Shown piece after piece: positions 16,936-26,109 of a stretch of 50,098 nt of DNA. Every line of letters begins with the position of its first letter. The first letter of the stretch is position 1. The notes beneath the pieces were generated by a model, which saw nothing but the letters and a program-made list of their open reading frames with translations, searched no databases and was not told the DNA's origin. This DNA comes from Paenibacillus helianthi. Lineage in GTDB: Bacteria > Bacillota > Bacilli > Paenibacillales > Paenibacillaceae. The stretch lies in assembly GCF_001909055.1 (NCBI RefSeq), contig NZ_LVWI01000060.1, positions 1 through 50,098 on the forward strand. The letters are read 5' to 3'. The translations under genes and the position numbers were made by a program.

Positions 16936-18027
16936 TTATGAGGTAAGGACATTCAGCAGATAGGGCAGACGCGCAAGGAAAGTATGATGGCGAAGCGTGG
17001 TCTGCAGCCCCTGCAGAGCGAACTGCCGGCGCTCCTTCTCGTGCTCCAGATAGTATTCGATTTTGTGCTTCAGTTCGTCGGCACCTGCAAAGGTCTCCAG
17101 ATCCTTGCCCGGACGGTAATGACTGCCCAGATCCTCTCGGACATCGGTTAGCTGCATCGTCCCGCAGGCATTAATCTCATAGGTCCGGGGATTTATTGAA
17201 CGGGAGGATAGCTGGAAGGTGTTCCGGTTATCCTGCCCGCCTTCCCATGGGCGGTGAATATTAATGACCAGCTTCGCACCACTGTAATAATTGGCTGTTT
17301 CCTCCGGAGGGATAAAACCGTCTTTAATAAAAGGCGACAACTCCTCAAAGGTATTCAGGCGCTCCCAGAAGCCTCCCGCAATCAGCACTTTCTTGCCCCG
17401 GAGAAACGGAGCCAGCTCGTCGAACAGCTCCGTCCGGTTGCGGAAGGCATTGCCGATGAACACAATATCGTACTGATACTGCGGACCTGTGCGGCGGGGA
17501 TAGAACATCTGCGGATTGACGCAGAGCGGCAGATAATGTACAGAGCCTACCCCCAGATCATGGTAGAACTCCACACATCCCAGTTCATGTGTAAAAACAT
17601 GGTCATAATGCTGGCAAATGACCGATGTATCCTGCGTAAAATAAGGATCATCCACAAACCAGATTGCCGTAGGAATACCCAGTTTACGTATCTCCGTGAT
17701 CTGTTCCAGATGATTCTCAGGAAACACATGCAGACCATTCATGACCAGCACGGCTCCGGGCGACTCGCGGGCGGCTATCTCCAGCATCGTTTCCGGTGAG
17801 CTGATGATCAGTTCACTAACGAGCTGTCCCAGTGCTTCCGTTACCCCCGTATCAATCGCTTGAAATCCCTGGGGAACATACATCAGCTTGAACGGCCGGC
17901 ACGCTCCTGCCTCTGGAGAATTCAGGCGCTTCACGGCTTCACACAGGCCGAGACGGTAGCCTTCCTGATAACCGTCGCGGTAATCCCGTGGAGGCACTCT
18001 TCTCTTTTTTGATTTCACGGCTTTCAC
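16936..18027 (-). CDS. CgeB-like glycosyltransferase family protein
   Basis: The 363-residue protein is a paralogue of the gene at 15772-16905. It shares LVMNGLHVFPENHLEQI/IPTAIWFVDDPYFTQD, HYDHVFTHELGCVEFYHDLG, IVFIGNAFRNRTELF and SINPRTYEINACGTMQLTDVREDLGSHY. It opens with a short basic patch (VKSKKRR) and then DYRDGYQEGYRLGLCEA, the Gly-Tyr repeat. It is the first gene of the minus-strand cluster that runs to 5967. A role in late spore-surface glycosylation is inferred from CgeB. No clear promoter was found in the 200-base divergent gap. Confidence 0.86.
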   Translation of the reverse strand: MKAVKSKKRRVPPRDYRDGYQEGYRLGLCEAVKRLNSPEAGACRPFKLMYVPQGFQAIDTGVTEALGQLVSELIISSPETMLEIAARESPGAVLVMNGLHVFPENHLEQITEIRKLGIPTAIWFVDDPYFTQDTSVICQHYDHVFTHELGCVEFYHDLGVGSVHYLPLCVNPQMFYPRRTGPQYQYDIVFIGNAFRNRTELFDELAPFLRGKKVLIAGGFWERLNTFEELSPFIKDGFIPPEETANYYSGAKLVINIHRPWEGGQDNRNTFQLSSRSINPRTYEINACGTMQLTDVREDLGSHYRPGKDLETFAGADELKHKIEYYLEHEKERRQFALQGLQTTLRHHTFLARLPYLLNVLTS

Positions 18028-18154
18028 CCTGCCCCGTCATATTCTCAAGACAGTATAACTATATGCGGAGTCAGCATCCGCCTCATGGACATCTGTCTGT
18101 ATCCGGCCGAAATTGGCATATGCCCCCTGTCTTTCGCCCGGGATGCCCGAACCT

Positions 18155-18183
18155 TTGCAGAATGGTTCCACTCGGGCTACAAT
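18155..18183 (+). promoter_or_regulatory. SigA-type promoter of the ATPase gene
   Basis: TTGCAG (18155-18160) and TACAAT (18178-18183) are 17 bases apart, and the start codon follows 47 bases later. Confidence 0.55.
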
Positions 18184-18230
18184 TATGGAAGCAAGTGAGA
18201 GACTGATAATAAGGTTGGGAGAGTGGGACA

Positions 18231-19007
18231 ATGGTTGCGATGGATAATGCCATGCTCTATATCCGCCATGCGGAGCTGCTGCGTGAACGGGTCCCTTCCT
18301 TTCAGGCCTACCCGTTTGATCTGCCGGTGATCCGCAGCTTCAGCAAACTTGCCTTTCAGAAACAGGTTACTTTTCTTGTCGGGGAGAACGGAACGGGGAA
18401 ATCCACGCTGCTGGAGGGTATTGCTGCAGCCTGGGGGTTTAATCCGGAAGGGGGAACTCTCAATTTCTCGTTCAACACCCGCTCCTCGCACTCCAGCCTG
18501 TACGAGTACCTGCGGCTTGCCAAAGGGGGGAGACGCCCGCGGGACGGCTTCTTTCTGCGCGCGGAGAGCTACTACAATGTAGCCTCCTATATTGACGACT
18601 TGGACGGTGGTCCTGAGGTGCCGGGGGTACGAAGCAACAAGATCTCCAATTCCTACGGCGGTAAGTCGCTGCATGAGCAGTCGCATGGAGAATCATTTTT
18701 TGCGGCTTTTGTCCACCGCTTTGGGGGACAAGGCCTCTATATTCTCGATGAGCCGGAAGCGGCTCTCTCGCCGCTGCGGCAAATGTCGCTGCTGGTGCGC
18801 ATGCACGAGCTAGTGGGACGGCATTCGCAGTTTATCATCGCAACCCACTCTCCTATTCTGATGTCCTATCCCGGTTCCGAGATTTATCTGCTGGAGGGAG
18901 AGGGTATCCGTCAGGTAGCCCTGGAAGACACAGAGCACTATACCGTAACCAAGGCGTTCATGAACGACCGCGGGAAGATGCTGCGCGAACTGCTGGCAGA
19001 CGACTGA
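18231..19007 (+). CDS. ABC/SMC-type AAA ATPase, stand-alone
   Basis: The 258-residue protein is a single nucleotide-binding domain: Walker A FLVGENGTGKSTLLEGI, a short signature-like SHGESFFAAF, Walker B GLYILDEPEAALSP, and the switch His in IIATHSPILM. It resembles the AAA_15/AAA_21-like ATPases that act alone rather than in membrane transporters; no permease gene adjoins. The centre (about 80-130) replaces a transporter helical domain with RSSHSSLYEYLRLAKGG. It has its own promoter and is convergent with the Spo0E-like gene across a hairpin. Cellular role unknown. Confidence 0.8.
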   Translation: MVAMDNAMLYIRHAELLRERVPSFQAYPFDLPVIRSFSKLAFQKQVTFLVGENGTGKSTLLEGIAAAWGFNPEGGTLNFSFNTRSSHSSLYEYLRLAKGGRRPRDGFFLRAESYYNVASYIDDLDGGPEVPGVRSNKISNSYGGKSLHEQSHGESFFAAFVHRFGGQGLYILDEPEAALSPLRQMSLLVRMHELVGRHSQFIIATHSPILMSYPGSEIYLLEGEGIRQVALEDTEHYTVTKAFMNDRGKMLRELLADD

Positions 19008-19021
19008 GTTGGAGAACACAA

Positions 19022-19064
19022 AAAGACACCTGCACAGATAGAACATACCTGTACAAGTGTCTTT
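19022..19064. terminator. bidirectional hairpin terminator
   Basis: AAAGACAC (19022-19029) pairs with GTGTCTTT (19057-19064), and TGCACAG/CTGTACA lies inside with one mismatch. It lies 15 bases after the ATPase stop and 21 bases from the convergent Spo0E-like stop. Confidence 0.75.
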
Positions 19065-19084
19065 CCTATTTTCCGTATTGTAAT

Positions 19085-19270
19085 CTATGAATCTCTCTCC
19101 AGGAGTCTCTCGTCATCAGCAGTCCGACAATCAATATATTCATTGATCAGGGCATCCAGCTTCACCGATTGGCTTAGCACCCGGGGGTGCCGGATCCCAT
19201 GCTCCAAGGCCAAGGTGTGCATTTCTTTTCTCGCTTGTTCAATCCGTGCCTGATGTTGTTTATCGCCCAT
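19085..19270 (-). CDS. Spo0E-like aspartyl-phosphate phosphatase
   Basis: The 61-residue protein has the two-helix layout of Spo0E: a first helix IEQARKEMHTLALEHG, a loop, then the signature SQSVKLDALINEYID with the conserved Leu-Asp-x-Leu-Ile-x-x-Tyr. Family members dephosphorylate Spo0A-P and delay sporulation. The preferred ATG at 19270 lies 11 bases inside the upstream membrane-protein gene, so its translation is probably coupled. A longer frame from 19312 would add residues not typical of the family. Ribosome site GGGAAAG is weak, in line with coupling. Confidence 0.75.
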   Translation of the reverse strand: MGDKQHQARIEQARKEMHTLALEHGIRHPRVLSQSVKLDALINEYIDCRTADDERLLERDS

Positions 19271-20705
19271 AGCGGCGGTCTTTCCCGAGCATGGATTGCA
19301 CCAGTTGAACAAGCTTGTGGACCAGCCAGCCGAACATCGCCACAGCCATCATATCGAAGCAGACGTTGAACAGAAACAAGTGCTTCCCGATATCGGCCCG
19401 GCCATCACCCAGAATCGGAACCAGGAACGAAAATAGTCCAATCAGACCCAGCAGCATCAGCAGTTCACCCGCGATCCGTCCACGCAACTCCCGGCTGCGG
19501 AAATACTCAAAGAGAACTCCGGCGTAATAGAGCAGATAGAATATAGCCAAAAAGCCTAACGAATGCGGCAGAACCTCTCTTTTGAACTGGCTCCAGGTGC
19601 TGTAAGTATAGGATAGGGCCTTCTCTGGCAGACCCTCCGACTTCTCATAGTTTCCCAGATAATAAGGTCGCAGATCCATACTGTTCCGGGCAGCAAATTT
19701 CATACCGTCCACCAGCCGTGAGGGATGTTCAATATAGAAGAAAAGCACATCCTTATGGGACACCCGGTCATAGAAATCCGCCTGCAGCGAAGGATCATCC
19801 TGCTTGATAGCCGTACCAGCCTCAAAATAATTGGTTCCCGCCAGCACTTCCAGCTTCTCTGGTAAGCCCAGCTCACGCAAATCCCCCTTCACATCCGGGG
19901 ACTGGTTCAAAATCCCGAAAAATACAGTCTGATAGAGGTTGATATGCTTCAGCTCTTTGGGTGCGGCCACATATATCATCACAGAGACAAGACACACCGC
20001 CACCGCGAACCGTCTAGCCAGCTTCCGCCAGTTCCCCGTCCCGTTCAGTGTCATAAACCGCAGAAAGATCAGGGAGAAGGCGATGCCGACCGGCGCATTC
20101 TGGATTTTGGAGCAGATCAGAAACAGGACAGCGATGAAAAACAGCGTCAGGCCTTTGGTTGTCGGCCGCTCCTGCAGGGCCAGCCTGAGTCCCAGTGCAA
20201 AGGTAAGCAGCATGAATACCATCGACACCGGCTCACCAAACAATGAATTGAAGTAGGCCAGATACCCGATATCGTAAAATACAACAAGCATTCCTGCACC
20301 GAGCAGCAGACCTGTAATATAAGAGCTGCGCGCCCCTAACTTCACGGTCAGCCAGGTGGCTGCCAGCAGCAATAGTGCATACACCGCCGCCAGCAGGCGG
20401 ATATCAAAATAACTGCCGTGCACAAGCCCGGCCAGCAGCCTTGGCACCAGCACCAGCACAATCTGCGAGGAAGGATAGAAGCCCTGGAACAAATTTTCAT
20501 AGGAAAATCTGGAATGGCTGAAGCTGAAAAAGCGGTCGGCATAGCTTTCCGCAGCATGATAATAATCCAGTCCTATGGTATTCATCATCCGCTTGAAATC
20601 GCCATTGTCGGCAACCCCCACGAACGGCTGCACAAACAGCAAATAAATAATCAGACCACAACCCGCCAGGACAATGAGATGTTCTGCTTTGAATAATCGT
20701 TTCAT
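19260..20705 (-). CDS. polytopic membrane protein, WsfD-like glycan hexose transferase
   Basis: The 481-residue protein has about ten or more predicted membrane helices (first at about 10-27) and a large extracytoplasmic loop after helix one that starts FVGVADNGDFKRMM. The Asp-Asn-Gly-Asp resembles the acidic first-loop motif of GT-C glycosyltransferases. Proteins of this kind are annotated as WsfD-like hexose transferases and often sit beside LtaS-like genes, as here (10-base gap). A likely role is to decorate a lipid-linked glycan or teichoic polymer outside the membrane. The assignment is from family memory and topology; sugar and acceptor are unknown. Confidence 0.72.
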   Translation of the reverse strand: MKRLFKAEHLIVLAGCGLIIYLLFVQPFVGVADNGDFKRMMNTIGLDYYHAAESYADRFFSFSHSRFSYENLFQGFYPSSQIVLVLVPRLLAGLVHGSYFDIRLLAAVYALLLLAATWLTVKLGARSSYITGLLLGAGMLVVFYDIGYLAYFNSLFGEPVSMVFMLLTFALGLRLALQERPTTKGLTLFFIAVLFLICSKIQNAPVGIAFSLIFLRFMTLNGTGNWRKLARRFAVAVCLVSVMIYVAAPKELKHINLYQTVFFGILNQSPDVKGDLRELGLPEKLEVLAGTNYFEAGTAIKQDDPSLQADFYDRVSHKDVLFFYIEHPSRLVDGMKFAARNSMDLRPYYLGNYEKSEGLPEKALSYTYSTWSQFKREVLPHSLGFLAIFYLLYYAGVLFEYFRSRELRGRIAGELLMLLGLIGLFSFLVPILGDGRADIGKHLFLFNVCFDMMAVAMFGWLVHKLVQLVQSMLGKDRRYGR

Positions 20706-20715
20706 CTTTTCTCCC

Positions 20716-22614
20716 TTACCGCTGCGGAAGCAGCTTCACATATTCGTCCGATAAGCCCATCAGCTTCAGAATATAATCATAATCACTCTGGTATTTACTG
20801 TAATCCGCCACAGGCTGAAGCGTATCCAGCGATACTGCCTCGCCATCTTCGAAGCCCTTGCCCGGCACGAACATAATCTTATCATTGAAAAAAGTTCCTG
20901 TCGGCGAATAATAGCGCATCCCCACCACGTTGCGGTCAATATTAAGCAGGTCATGCCCGAAGGCCGTGAATCCCTCCTGCTTCAGCGATACTCCCAGCAG
21001 ATTCGCAAGGGTAGGCAAAATATCCAGCTGCCCTCCGGTGCGCTCTACAACCTTCCCCTCTGACATTCCCGGCGCATGGATAATGAGCGGGATATTGAAG
21101 CGGCTGATCCGCGAATCGTAAGGAATTCCGAGGGCCTCCTCCACCTGCTCCGGAGGAACATCCTGCGGCTGCAGCCCAAAATGGTCACCGTACAGCACCA
21201 GCACGGTGTTGTCCCAGAGCCCATTTTGCTTCAGTCCTTCGATAAATGTTCCTACAGCAAAATCCGTATAGTTGATGGCGGTCAGATAGTCACCCAGCAT
21301 AGTATTTTGCAATTTGTCCGGCAGGGTGATTTTTTTGAAGGCATCCGGGATTTTGAAGGGATGATGACTGGAAGCCGTCACAAGCTGGGCATAGAATGGC
21401 GTTCCCTTGGACTGCAATGCTGCCAGCTTCTCAACGGCCGTTATATAGAGCTGCTCGTCGGAAGCGCCGAAGGCATTGAAATGGTCATTTTTGAAGGCTC
21501 TCTTGTCATAATAGCCATTGAAGCCCAGCGCCGGATACAGCTCGTTGCGGTTCCAGAAGCCGACCTTGTTCACATGAAACGTATACGCCTCATAACCTTT
21601 ATCCCGCAAAAGACGCGGCAGGCTCGGCAGCACCCGGTCTCCGAAGCCTGTGGACATTGCCAGCGAAGCAATCGGATAAATAGAGGTATTGCTCATAAAC
21701 TCGGCATCCGAGGTGTTGCCCGCCCCAATCTGCTGGTAGACATGCGGAAAATAAAAGCCTTCCCCGGCCAAACCGTTCAGCACCGGCGTCAGCTCCTGAC
21801 CGTTCAGCGACTGATGCAGCGGAAAATTCTGAAAGGCTTCCATCTGAATAACAATTACATTCTTCCCTTTTTGCGAACCGAAATCATCGGGAACCGTTCC
21901 CGCAGGTTTGCTGCTGTAGGGATAAGAAGCCTCGAGTGCGTCCACCTTGGCAATGGTTTCGTGGATATCCCCAGTACCGATGAGGCCGTTGTCCTCCTGG
22001 GATTTTATTGCTGCGAACACCTCATAATTCAGGAAGCCCGCGCTCTCCGCCTGCACCAGCTCGTTGGTAATTCCGCGAGCTGCGTGAATGGAGTAGGCTG
22101 ACAACGATCCGCCGCCGATAATCGCAACCAGTATCACGATCCACTGTGCTCTCCGTGCGCCAGGCGAGACATAGCGGCGCCGCGAAAAGGCCGACCCTCT
22201 TTTCCATCTGCGGAATAGCCTATAGACCACTACGACCACAAGATCCGCAAAAAACAGATAATCCACAACCTGGATCGTAGACTCTACACTCTCTTTTACC
22301 TGAAAGACCTGATTCAGCTCATACAGGGCCAGGTACGTTGGAACCGAGCCAAAATGATTGAAATAGACACTGGCCGCAAACAGCAGCAGCGATAACAGGC
22401 CGTTGATTACCCAGTAGGCACCCGTCTTCAGCCGGGCCGGAAGGACCAGGGTCAGGAGCCCCATCAACAGCAGCACCGGTGCCACATCCGCGGCAATCCA
22501 TTCCCAGGCAATCCGGTCAAAAAACAGCCACCGCAGCAGCAGCAGCTTCAGCCAGATCAGCCCCGCCACGATATAGAAATGTGCCCCTACCCTCACAGGC
22601 TTACTCTCGTTCAT
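20716..22614 (-). CDS. LtaS-family phosphoglycerol transferase (sulfatase domain)
   Basis: The 632-residue protein has five N-terminal membrane helices (about 10-190) and an extracellular sulfatase-type domain. The domain starts NVIVIQMEAFQNFPLHQ (metal Glu), has the nucleophile Thr in GAGNTSDAEFM, then LYGDHFG with the metal Asp-His pair. LtaS enzymes build glycerol-phosphate chains from phosphatidylglycerol. Here it heads a small operon with the WsfD-like gene and Spo0E-like gene. The start follows AGAGGGGAAGTT. It could make lipoteichoic acid or add phosphoglycerol to another surface glycan. Confidence 0.9.
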   Translation of the reverse strand: MNESKPVRVGAHFYIVAGLIWLKLLLLRWLFFDRIAWEWIAADVAPVLLLMGLLTLVLPARLKTGAYWVINGLLSLLLFAASVYFNHFGSVPTYLALYELNQVFQVKESVESTIQVVDYLFFADLVVVVVYRLFRRWKRGSAFSRRRYVSPGARRAQWIVILVAIIGGGSLSAYSIHAARGITNELVQAESAGFLNYEVFAAIKSQEDNGLIGTGDIHETIAKVDALEASYPYSSKPAGTVPDDFGSQKGKNVIVIQMEAFQNFPLHQSLNGQELTPVLNGLAGEGFYFPHVYQQIGAGNTSDAEFMSNTSIYPIASLAMSTGFGDRVLPSLPRLLRDKGYEAYTFHVNKVGFWNRNELYPALGFNGYYDKRAFKNDHFNAFGASDEQLYITAVEKLAALQSKGTPFYAQLVTASSHHPFKIPDAFKKITLPDKLQNTMLGDYLTAINYTDFAVGTFIEGLKQNGLWDNTVLVLYGDHFGLQPQDVPPEQVEEALGIPYDSRISRFNIPLIIHAPGMSEGKVVERTGGQLDILPTLANLLGVSLKQEGFTAFGHDLLNIDRNVVGMRYYSPTGTFFNDKIMFVPGKGFEDGEAVSLDTLQPVADYSKYQSDYDYILKLMGLSDEYVKLLPQR

Positions 22615-22760
22615 AACTTCCCCTCTTAGCTTCTAGATGTTTTGTAAACCCAATTCTCTTTTTCTGTAAAATATCACATTTCTCTAGTATAGCAAATCAA
22701 TCCTGAATCACAAGTTGGAACAGCTTTATATAGGGGAATATCTTAATCCCCGTATTAACA

Positions 22761-22792
22761 AAAAAAGATGCAGGCCCGTAAAGGCTCGCATC
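22761..22792 (-). terminator. terminator of the ECF sigma operon
   Basis: On the minus strand GATGC-G-AGCC pairs with GGCC-T-GCATC (one mismatch and a G-T pair) around a six-base loop, followed by TTTTTT. It lies 32 bases after the membrane-partner stop. The 22615-22760 gap shows no gene. Confidence 0.75.
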
Positions 22793-22823
22793 CTCATATA
22801 ACTATCTCTTATACGCATTTCGA

Positions 22824-24017
22824 TTAGCTTGCCTCGGCTTCTTGTACATTATAGACCGCCCCGTCAAGATTATAAGAAACCTTAATTGCATGTTTTTTGC
22901 CTACGCTTCTGAACATAACAATCCCCGGCGTCTTCATGTTTTTCTCAAGCTTGTATTCCTGAAGACGAATACCAAAGACCCCATTAACGACAGCTGCCGC
23001 CGTATCCTGCAGCTTAGCATCATCCATATTCAGCAGCTTCTGATCCTGCTCAGCAAGCTGTCCGGAATCCTGTGACTTAGGAATGAACAACGACATATCA
23101 GACATTCCTTTTACCGCATGTGTGTAGTAATCCATAGTAACGCTACCCATAGTAAAGAAAGAGGAGGACAGGTCCCCCTGTCTATAATCTAGTACGAGCT
23201 CATCCTTGCCTCCGCCAATGTTCCGGCTCACTCTAATCAGTCTATCAGTTCCTTTGGTTCTTAGATGCTGAAGTGCCTTAAGGCCGATCTGATTCACTTC
23301 TTCAGTGAATAGATCCAGGCTTACATTAAAGACAGCACGGTCGAACTTTCTATTCAAAAAATCAATCTGCCCCTCATTGCCGATAAAACTGTCCTGTACT
23401 TGTACCTGAATCCCAGATTCAACCTTTAATCCAGACTGTATGAAGCGCTGTACCCTACTAATCTTAAATTCCCTCGGATAGCCTATTTCCTGTATAGTCT
23501 TTTTGGCTGTCCGTAAGAGATTTGCATCCGCTTCTCCGGGGAGAAACGAAGCATTCATGTACATCCGCAGCACCTGCCCCGTTTCCGAGCTGATCCATAC
23601 CGTAGCCGCATCCTCACCTGCCCTGAAAATAATAGCGGCTTGCTTCGCTTCATCCATCCGCTCCAGCCCCACAAAAGACAGCTTCTTCCCAAGCTGCTCC
23701 TGCATTACACGCTCGGCTGTCTTGCGGAATCCGGCATCGGTGAGGTCGGGGGTCTTCACCTCCTGGTAGAACAAGCCTGCCTGTCTGCCTTCCCCCAGTA
23801 GTCCTTTCTGCTGCAGGATCGCTCCGGCTACGGCCAGCAGCAGAATGACCGCAGCCGCTATGAAGCTTCGCCGCAGCTTTTGGCCTGCCCGTTCCGGTCC
23901 CGGCACACCGCTTCGCACACGCATAATGACCTTATCGGCTGCCGCATCCGTGAACCTTGATTCCCGGAATGGACCGTTCCGCGCTTCTTCATACCACTTC
24001 GGCTCCCGCTCCTTCAT
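22824..24017 (-). CDS. membrane protein, likely anti-sigma partner of the ECF factor
   Basis: The 397-residue protein has a short cytoplasmic N-terminus (about 1-48), one membrane helix (SFIAAAVILLLAVAGAIL, about 51-68) and a long extracytoplasmic part rich in charged residues with GRAGEDAATVWISSETGQVLR-like beta segments. It overlaps the sigma gene by ATGA. The layout of sigma gene followed by single-pass membrane protein is that of ECF sigma and anti-sigma pairs, but no zinc-binding HxxxCxxC motif is visible, so the anti-sigma role is inferred. The outer domain has no recognised family. Confidence 0.6.
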   Translation of the reverse strand: MKEREPKWYEEARNGPFRESRFTDAAADKVIMRVRSGVPGPERAGQKLRRSFIAAAVILLLAVAGAILQQKGLLGEGRQAGLFYQEVKTPDLTDAGFRKTAERVMQEQLGKKLSFVGLERMDEAKQAAIIFRAGEDAATVWISSETGQVLRMYMNASFLPGEADANLLRTAKKTIQEIGYPREFKISRVQRFIQSGLKVESGIQVQVQDSFIGNEGQIDFLNRKFDRAVFNVSLDLFTEEVNQIGLKALQHLRTKGTDRLIRVSRNIGGGKDELVLDYRQGDLSSSFFTMGSVTMDYYTHAVKGMSDMSLFIPKSQDSGQLAEQDQKLLNMDDAKLQDTAAAVVNGVFGIRLQEYKLEKNMKTPGIVMFRSVGKKHAIKVSYNLDGAVYNVQEAEAS

Positions 24018-24616
24018 GATTCCATCCCCCTTAATTTCTCCTGGACTTTATGCCTCGCGCGGTGCAGCCTGGATTTGACGGTTCCCGTTGAGAGCCCGGT
24101 CAATCCGGCGATTTCCTGAATGGTCAGCTCCGCTTTCAGATCCAGCACCAGCACCTCACGGAACTTGTCGGGAAGCTGCAGGATCACACTCCAGATCTCA
24201 TCCATCCGGCTGTTGCCGAGGTACTCCATCTCCGCAGAACGGACCGTTCCCAGCAGTTCATCAGGGAAGCTGTTCTTGGCGGGTTCCGCTTTTGTGATGG
24301 TCTGTACACCGCCCCAGAGCCCCGAACGGAAGAACCGCGATTTGCGGTGGGAGAATACGGTGTTCCTTGCGATGGTGAACAACCACGCCTTCAAGGAAGA
24401 GGACCCCCGGTAGGTTCCGATCCGGTAATAACATTTAATAAATACCTCCTGTGCCAGATCGTCCGCCATATCGGCGCTTTTGGTGAGGTAATAAATATAA
24501 TTCCATATATCATCGCCGTAAAAACCCATAATCCTCCTCAGCTGCTCTTCGCTCATGACTGCTATATGCGCCAGCTGCTGCTGTTCCAATTCCCATCCCA
24601 GTTCCAACGTCTTCAC
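24014..24616 (-). CDS. ECF-type RNA polymerase sigma factor
   Basis: The 200-residue protein has sigma region 2 (IWNYIYYLTKSADMADDLAQEVFIKCYYRI, then LKAWLFTIARNTVFSHRK) and region 4 (LPDKFREVLVLDLKAELTIQEIAGLTG followed by STGTVKSRLHRARHK). It should direct RNA polymerase to a small regulon and is probably held inactive by the coupled membrane protein. The GTG at 24616 abuts the GAGAG site; TTG 24607 has better spacing and may be the real start. A GGAACC-N16-GGTC promoter just upstream suggests autoregulation. Confidence 0.9.
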   Translation of the reverse strand: MKTLELGWELEQQQLAHIAVMSEEQLRRIMGFYGDDIWNYIYYLTKSADMADDLAQEVFIKCYYRIGTYRGSSSLKAWLFTIARNTVFSHRKSRFFRSGLWGGVQTITKAEPAKNSFPDELLGTVRSAEMEYLGNSRMDEIWSVILQLPDKFREVLVLDLKAELTIQEIAGLTGLSTGTVKSRLHRARHKVQEKLRGMES

Positions 24617-24628
24617 CTCTCTTGATAT

Positions 24629-24654
24629 GACCTCAATTCTAATGGAAAGGTTCC
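24629..24654 (-). promoter_or_regulatory. putative ECF-dependent promoter
   Basis: GGAACC (24654-24649) and GGTC (24632-24629) are spaced by 16 bases, the usual geometry of ECF promoters. It lies directly upstream of the ECF sigma gene with a very short leader, fitting self-activation. Confidence 0.45.
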
Positions 24655-24673
24655 CGAAATCACTAAAAAAGTC

Positions 24674-24704
24674 AAAAAAAAGCAGAGGGCCTCTCCCCCT
24701 GCTT
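24674..24704 (-). terminator. terminator of the deaminase gene
   Basis: On the minus strand AAGCAG...CTGCTT form the outer stem around GGG/CCC, followed by TTTTTT. It is 20 bases after the deaminase stop. Confidence 0.8.
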
Positions 24705-24724
24705 CTTATATTGTTGGCGAATCG

Positions 24725-26062
24725 CTAGACCAGTGATGTGTGCGCCAGCAGTCTTTTAATGGAACGGTTGGCTTCATGCAGCACCGTGTCCTTGTCTACA
24801 GTTTTCAGCAGACCTTTATCCATAAGGATTTCACCGTCGATGATCGTTGTTTCCACATCGGCCCGGGTTGCGGAGTAGACAATACGGGAGATCGGATCTA
24901 CATCGAAGGAAGGGAAGGTGTGGAAGTTATAGAGGTTCAGGATCGCCAGATCCGCTTTTTTGCCGACTTCAATGCTGCCGATCTGATCCTCCATACCCAC
25001 GGCCCGGGCTCCGCCAATCGTAGCCATCCGGAAAACACTTCTCGCATCCATCGTCGTCGGCCCATGCTGCGGCTTCTGGATCATGGCCGCCAGCCGCATT
25101 TCATTGAACATGTCCAGGTTGTTGTTGCATGGAGCACCATCTGCGCCAAGGCTGAGATGAATGTGATCATGCAGCATGCCCGGTGTATCAGCGATGCCCG
25201 AAGCCAGCTTCAGGTTGGAGCCGGGACAATGGCTGACATGAACGCCTCTGTCGCGCAAGATTCGCCGCTCCTCCTCATCCACCCAGACGCAGTGCGCCAG
25301 AATCAGCCGTTCATTGGCCAGCCCCAGATGATCCAGATAAACGATATTGCGCATCCCGGTCATGGCCTGAACGATCTCGATTTCCCCCAAATTCTCGGAG
25401 GCATGTGTATGCACCTTAACCCCATATCGCTGAGATAGGTCACGCACCTCCCGCAGCAGCGGCTCGGTACAGGAGATCACAAAACGCGGCGAGAATGCAT
25501 ACTGAATCCGTCCATTCCCGTACCCGTTCCATTTTTCCAGCAGATCCACACTCTCTTGCAGCGAAGCCGCCGTCTCCTCTTGCAGCGCTGCGGGCGCATC
25601 CGCATTCTTCTGATCCATCATCACCTTGCCCGACAAGGCCCGGATACCGCTCTTCGCAATGGCCTGAAAGGCAAAATCCGTATGATTCACCGTCTCCATA
25701 TCCACAATGGTCGTCGTACCGCTGGAGATTAGCTCCCCAATCCCCAGCATGGCGGAATAGTAGAGCGATTCCTCATCATGCGCCGCTTCGAGTGGCCAGA
25801 TCCGCTTGCGCAGCCAGTCCATCAGCTCCAGATCATCCCCTTTGCCCCGGAACAGCGTCTGGCAGAGATGAATATGGGTCTGTACGAAACCCGGAATGAC
25901 CGTGCGGTTCGTGGCATCAATCACCCGTTCATCCCCCTGTACTGCAAGCCCGCTACCGATCTCTGTAATCAGGTTATTCTGGATGCGGAGATCTCCGTAA
26001 ATGATTGCTTCCTGTTTGTTCATGGTGATCATCTCTGCGTTTTTGATCAGGATGTTTGCCAT
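24725..26062 (-). CDS. amidohydrolase, probable 8-oxoguanine deaminase (TRZ/ATZ family)
   Basis: The 445-residue metallohydrolase has the cytosine-deaminase-type metal site: THIHL with HxH (near 65), KVHTHASE, ILAHCVW and the catalytic Asp in LSLGADGAPCNNN. The family covers guanine, 5'-deoxyadenosine, methylthioadenosine and 8-oxoguanine deaminases. Sequence alone would also allow a deoxyadenosine-type deaminase. The upstream variant purine riboswitch with ON architecture decides for 8-oxoguanine, since such variants are reported always next to 8-oxoguanine deaminases in Paenibacillaceae (family knowledge, from memory). It would turn oxidised guanine into urate. The ATG at 26062 follows AAGGGGG by nine bases; a TTG at 26089 is upstream but worse. 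Confidence 0.8.
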   Translation of the reverse strand: MANILIKNAEMITMNKQEAIIYGDLRIQNNLITEIGSGLAVQGDERVIDATNRTVIPGFVQTHIHLCQTLFRGKGDDLELMDWLRKRIWPLEAAHDEESLYYSAMLGIGELISSGTTTIVDMETVNHTDFAFQAIAKSGIRALSGKVMMDQKNADAPAALQEETAASLQESVDLLEKWNGYGNGRIQYAFSPRFVISCTEPLLREVRDLSQRYGVKVHTHASENLGEIEIVQAMTGMRNIVYLDHLGLANERLILAHCVWVDEEERRILRDRGVHVSHCPGSNLKLASGIADTPGMLHDHIHLSLGADGAPCNNNLDMFNEMRLAAMIQKPQHGPTTMDARSVFRMATIGGARAVGMEDQIGSIEVGKKADLAILNLYNFHTFPSFDVDPISRIVYSATRADVETTIIDGEILMDKGLLKTVDKDTVLHEANRSIKRLLAHTSLV

Positions 26063-26109
26063 CTTCGCCGTCCCCCTTGTCTTCTGCAATCCTTAGCCGC
26101 CGCTAACAC

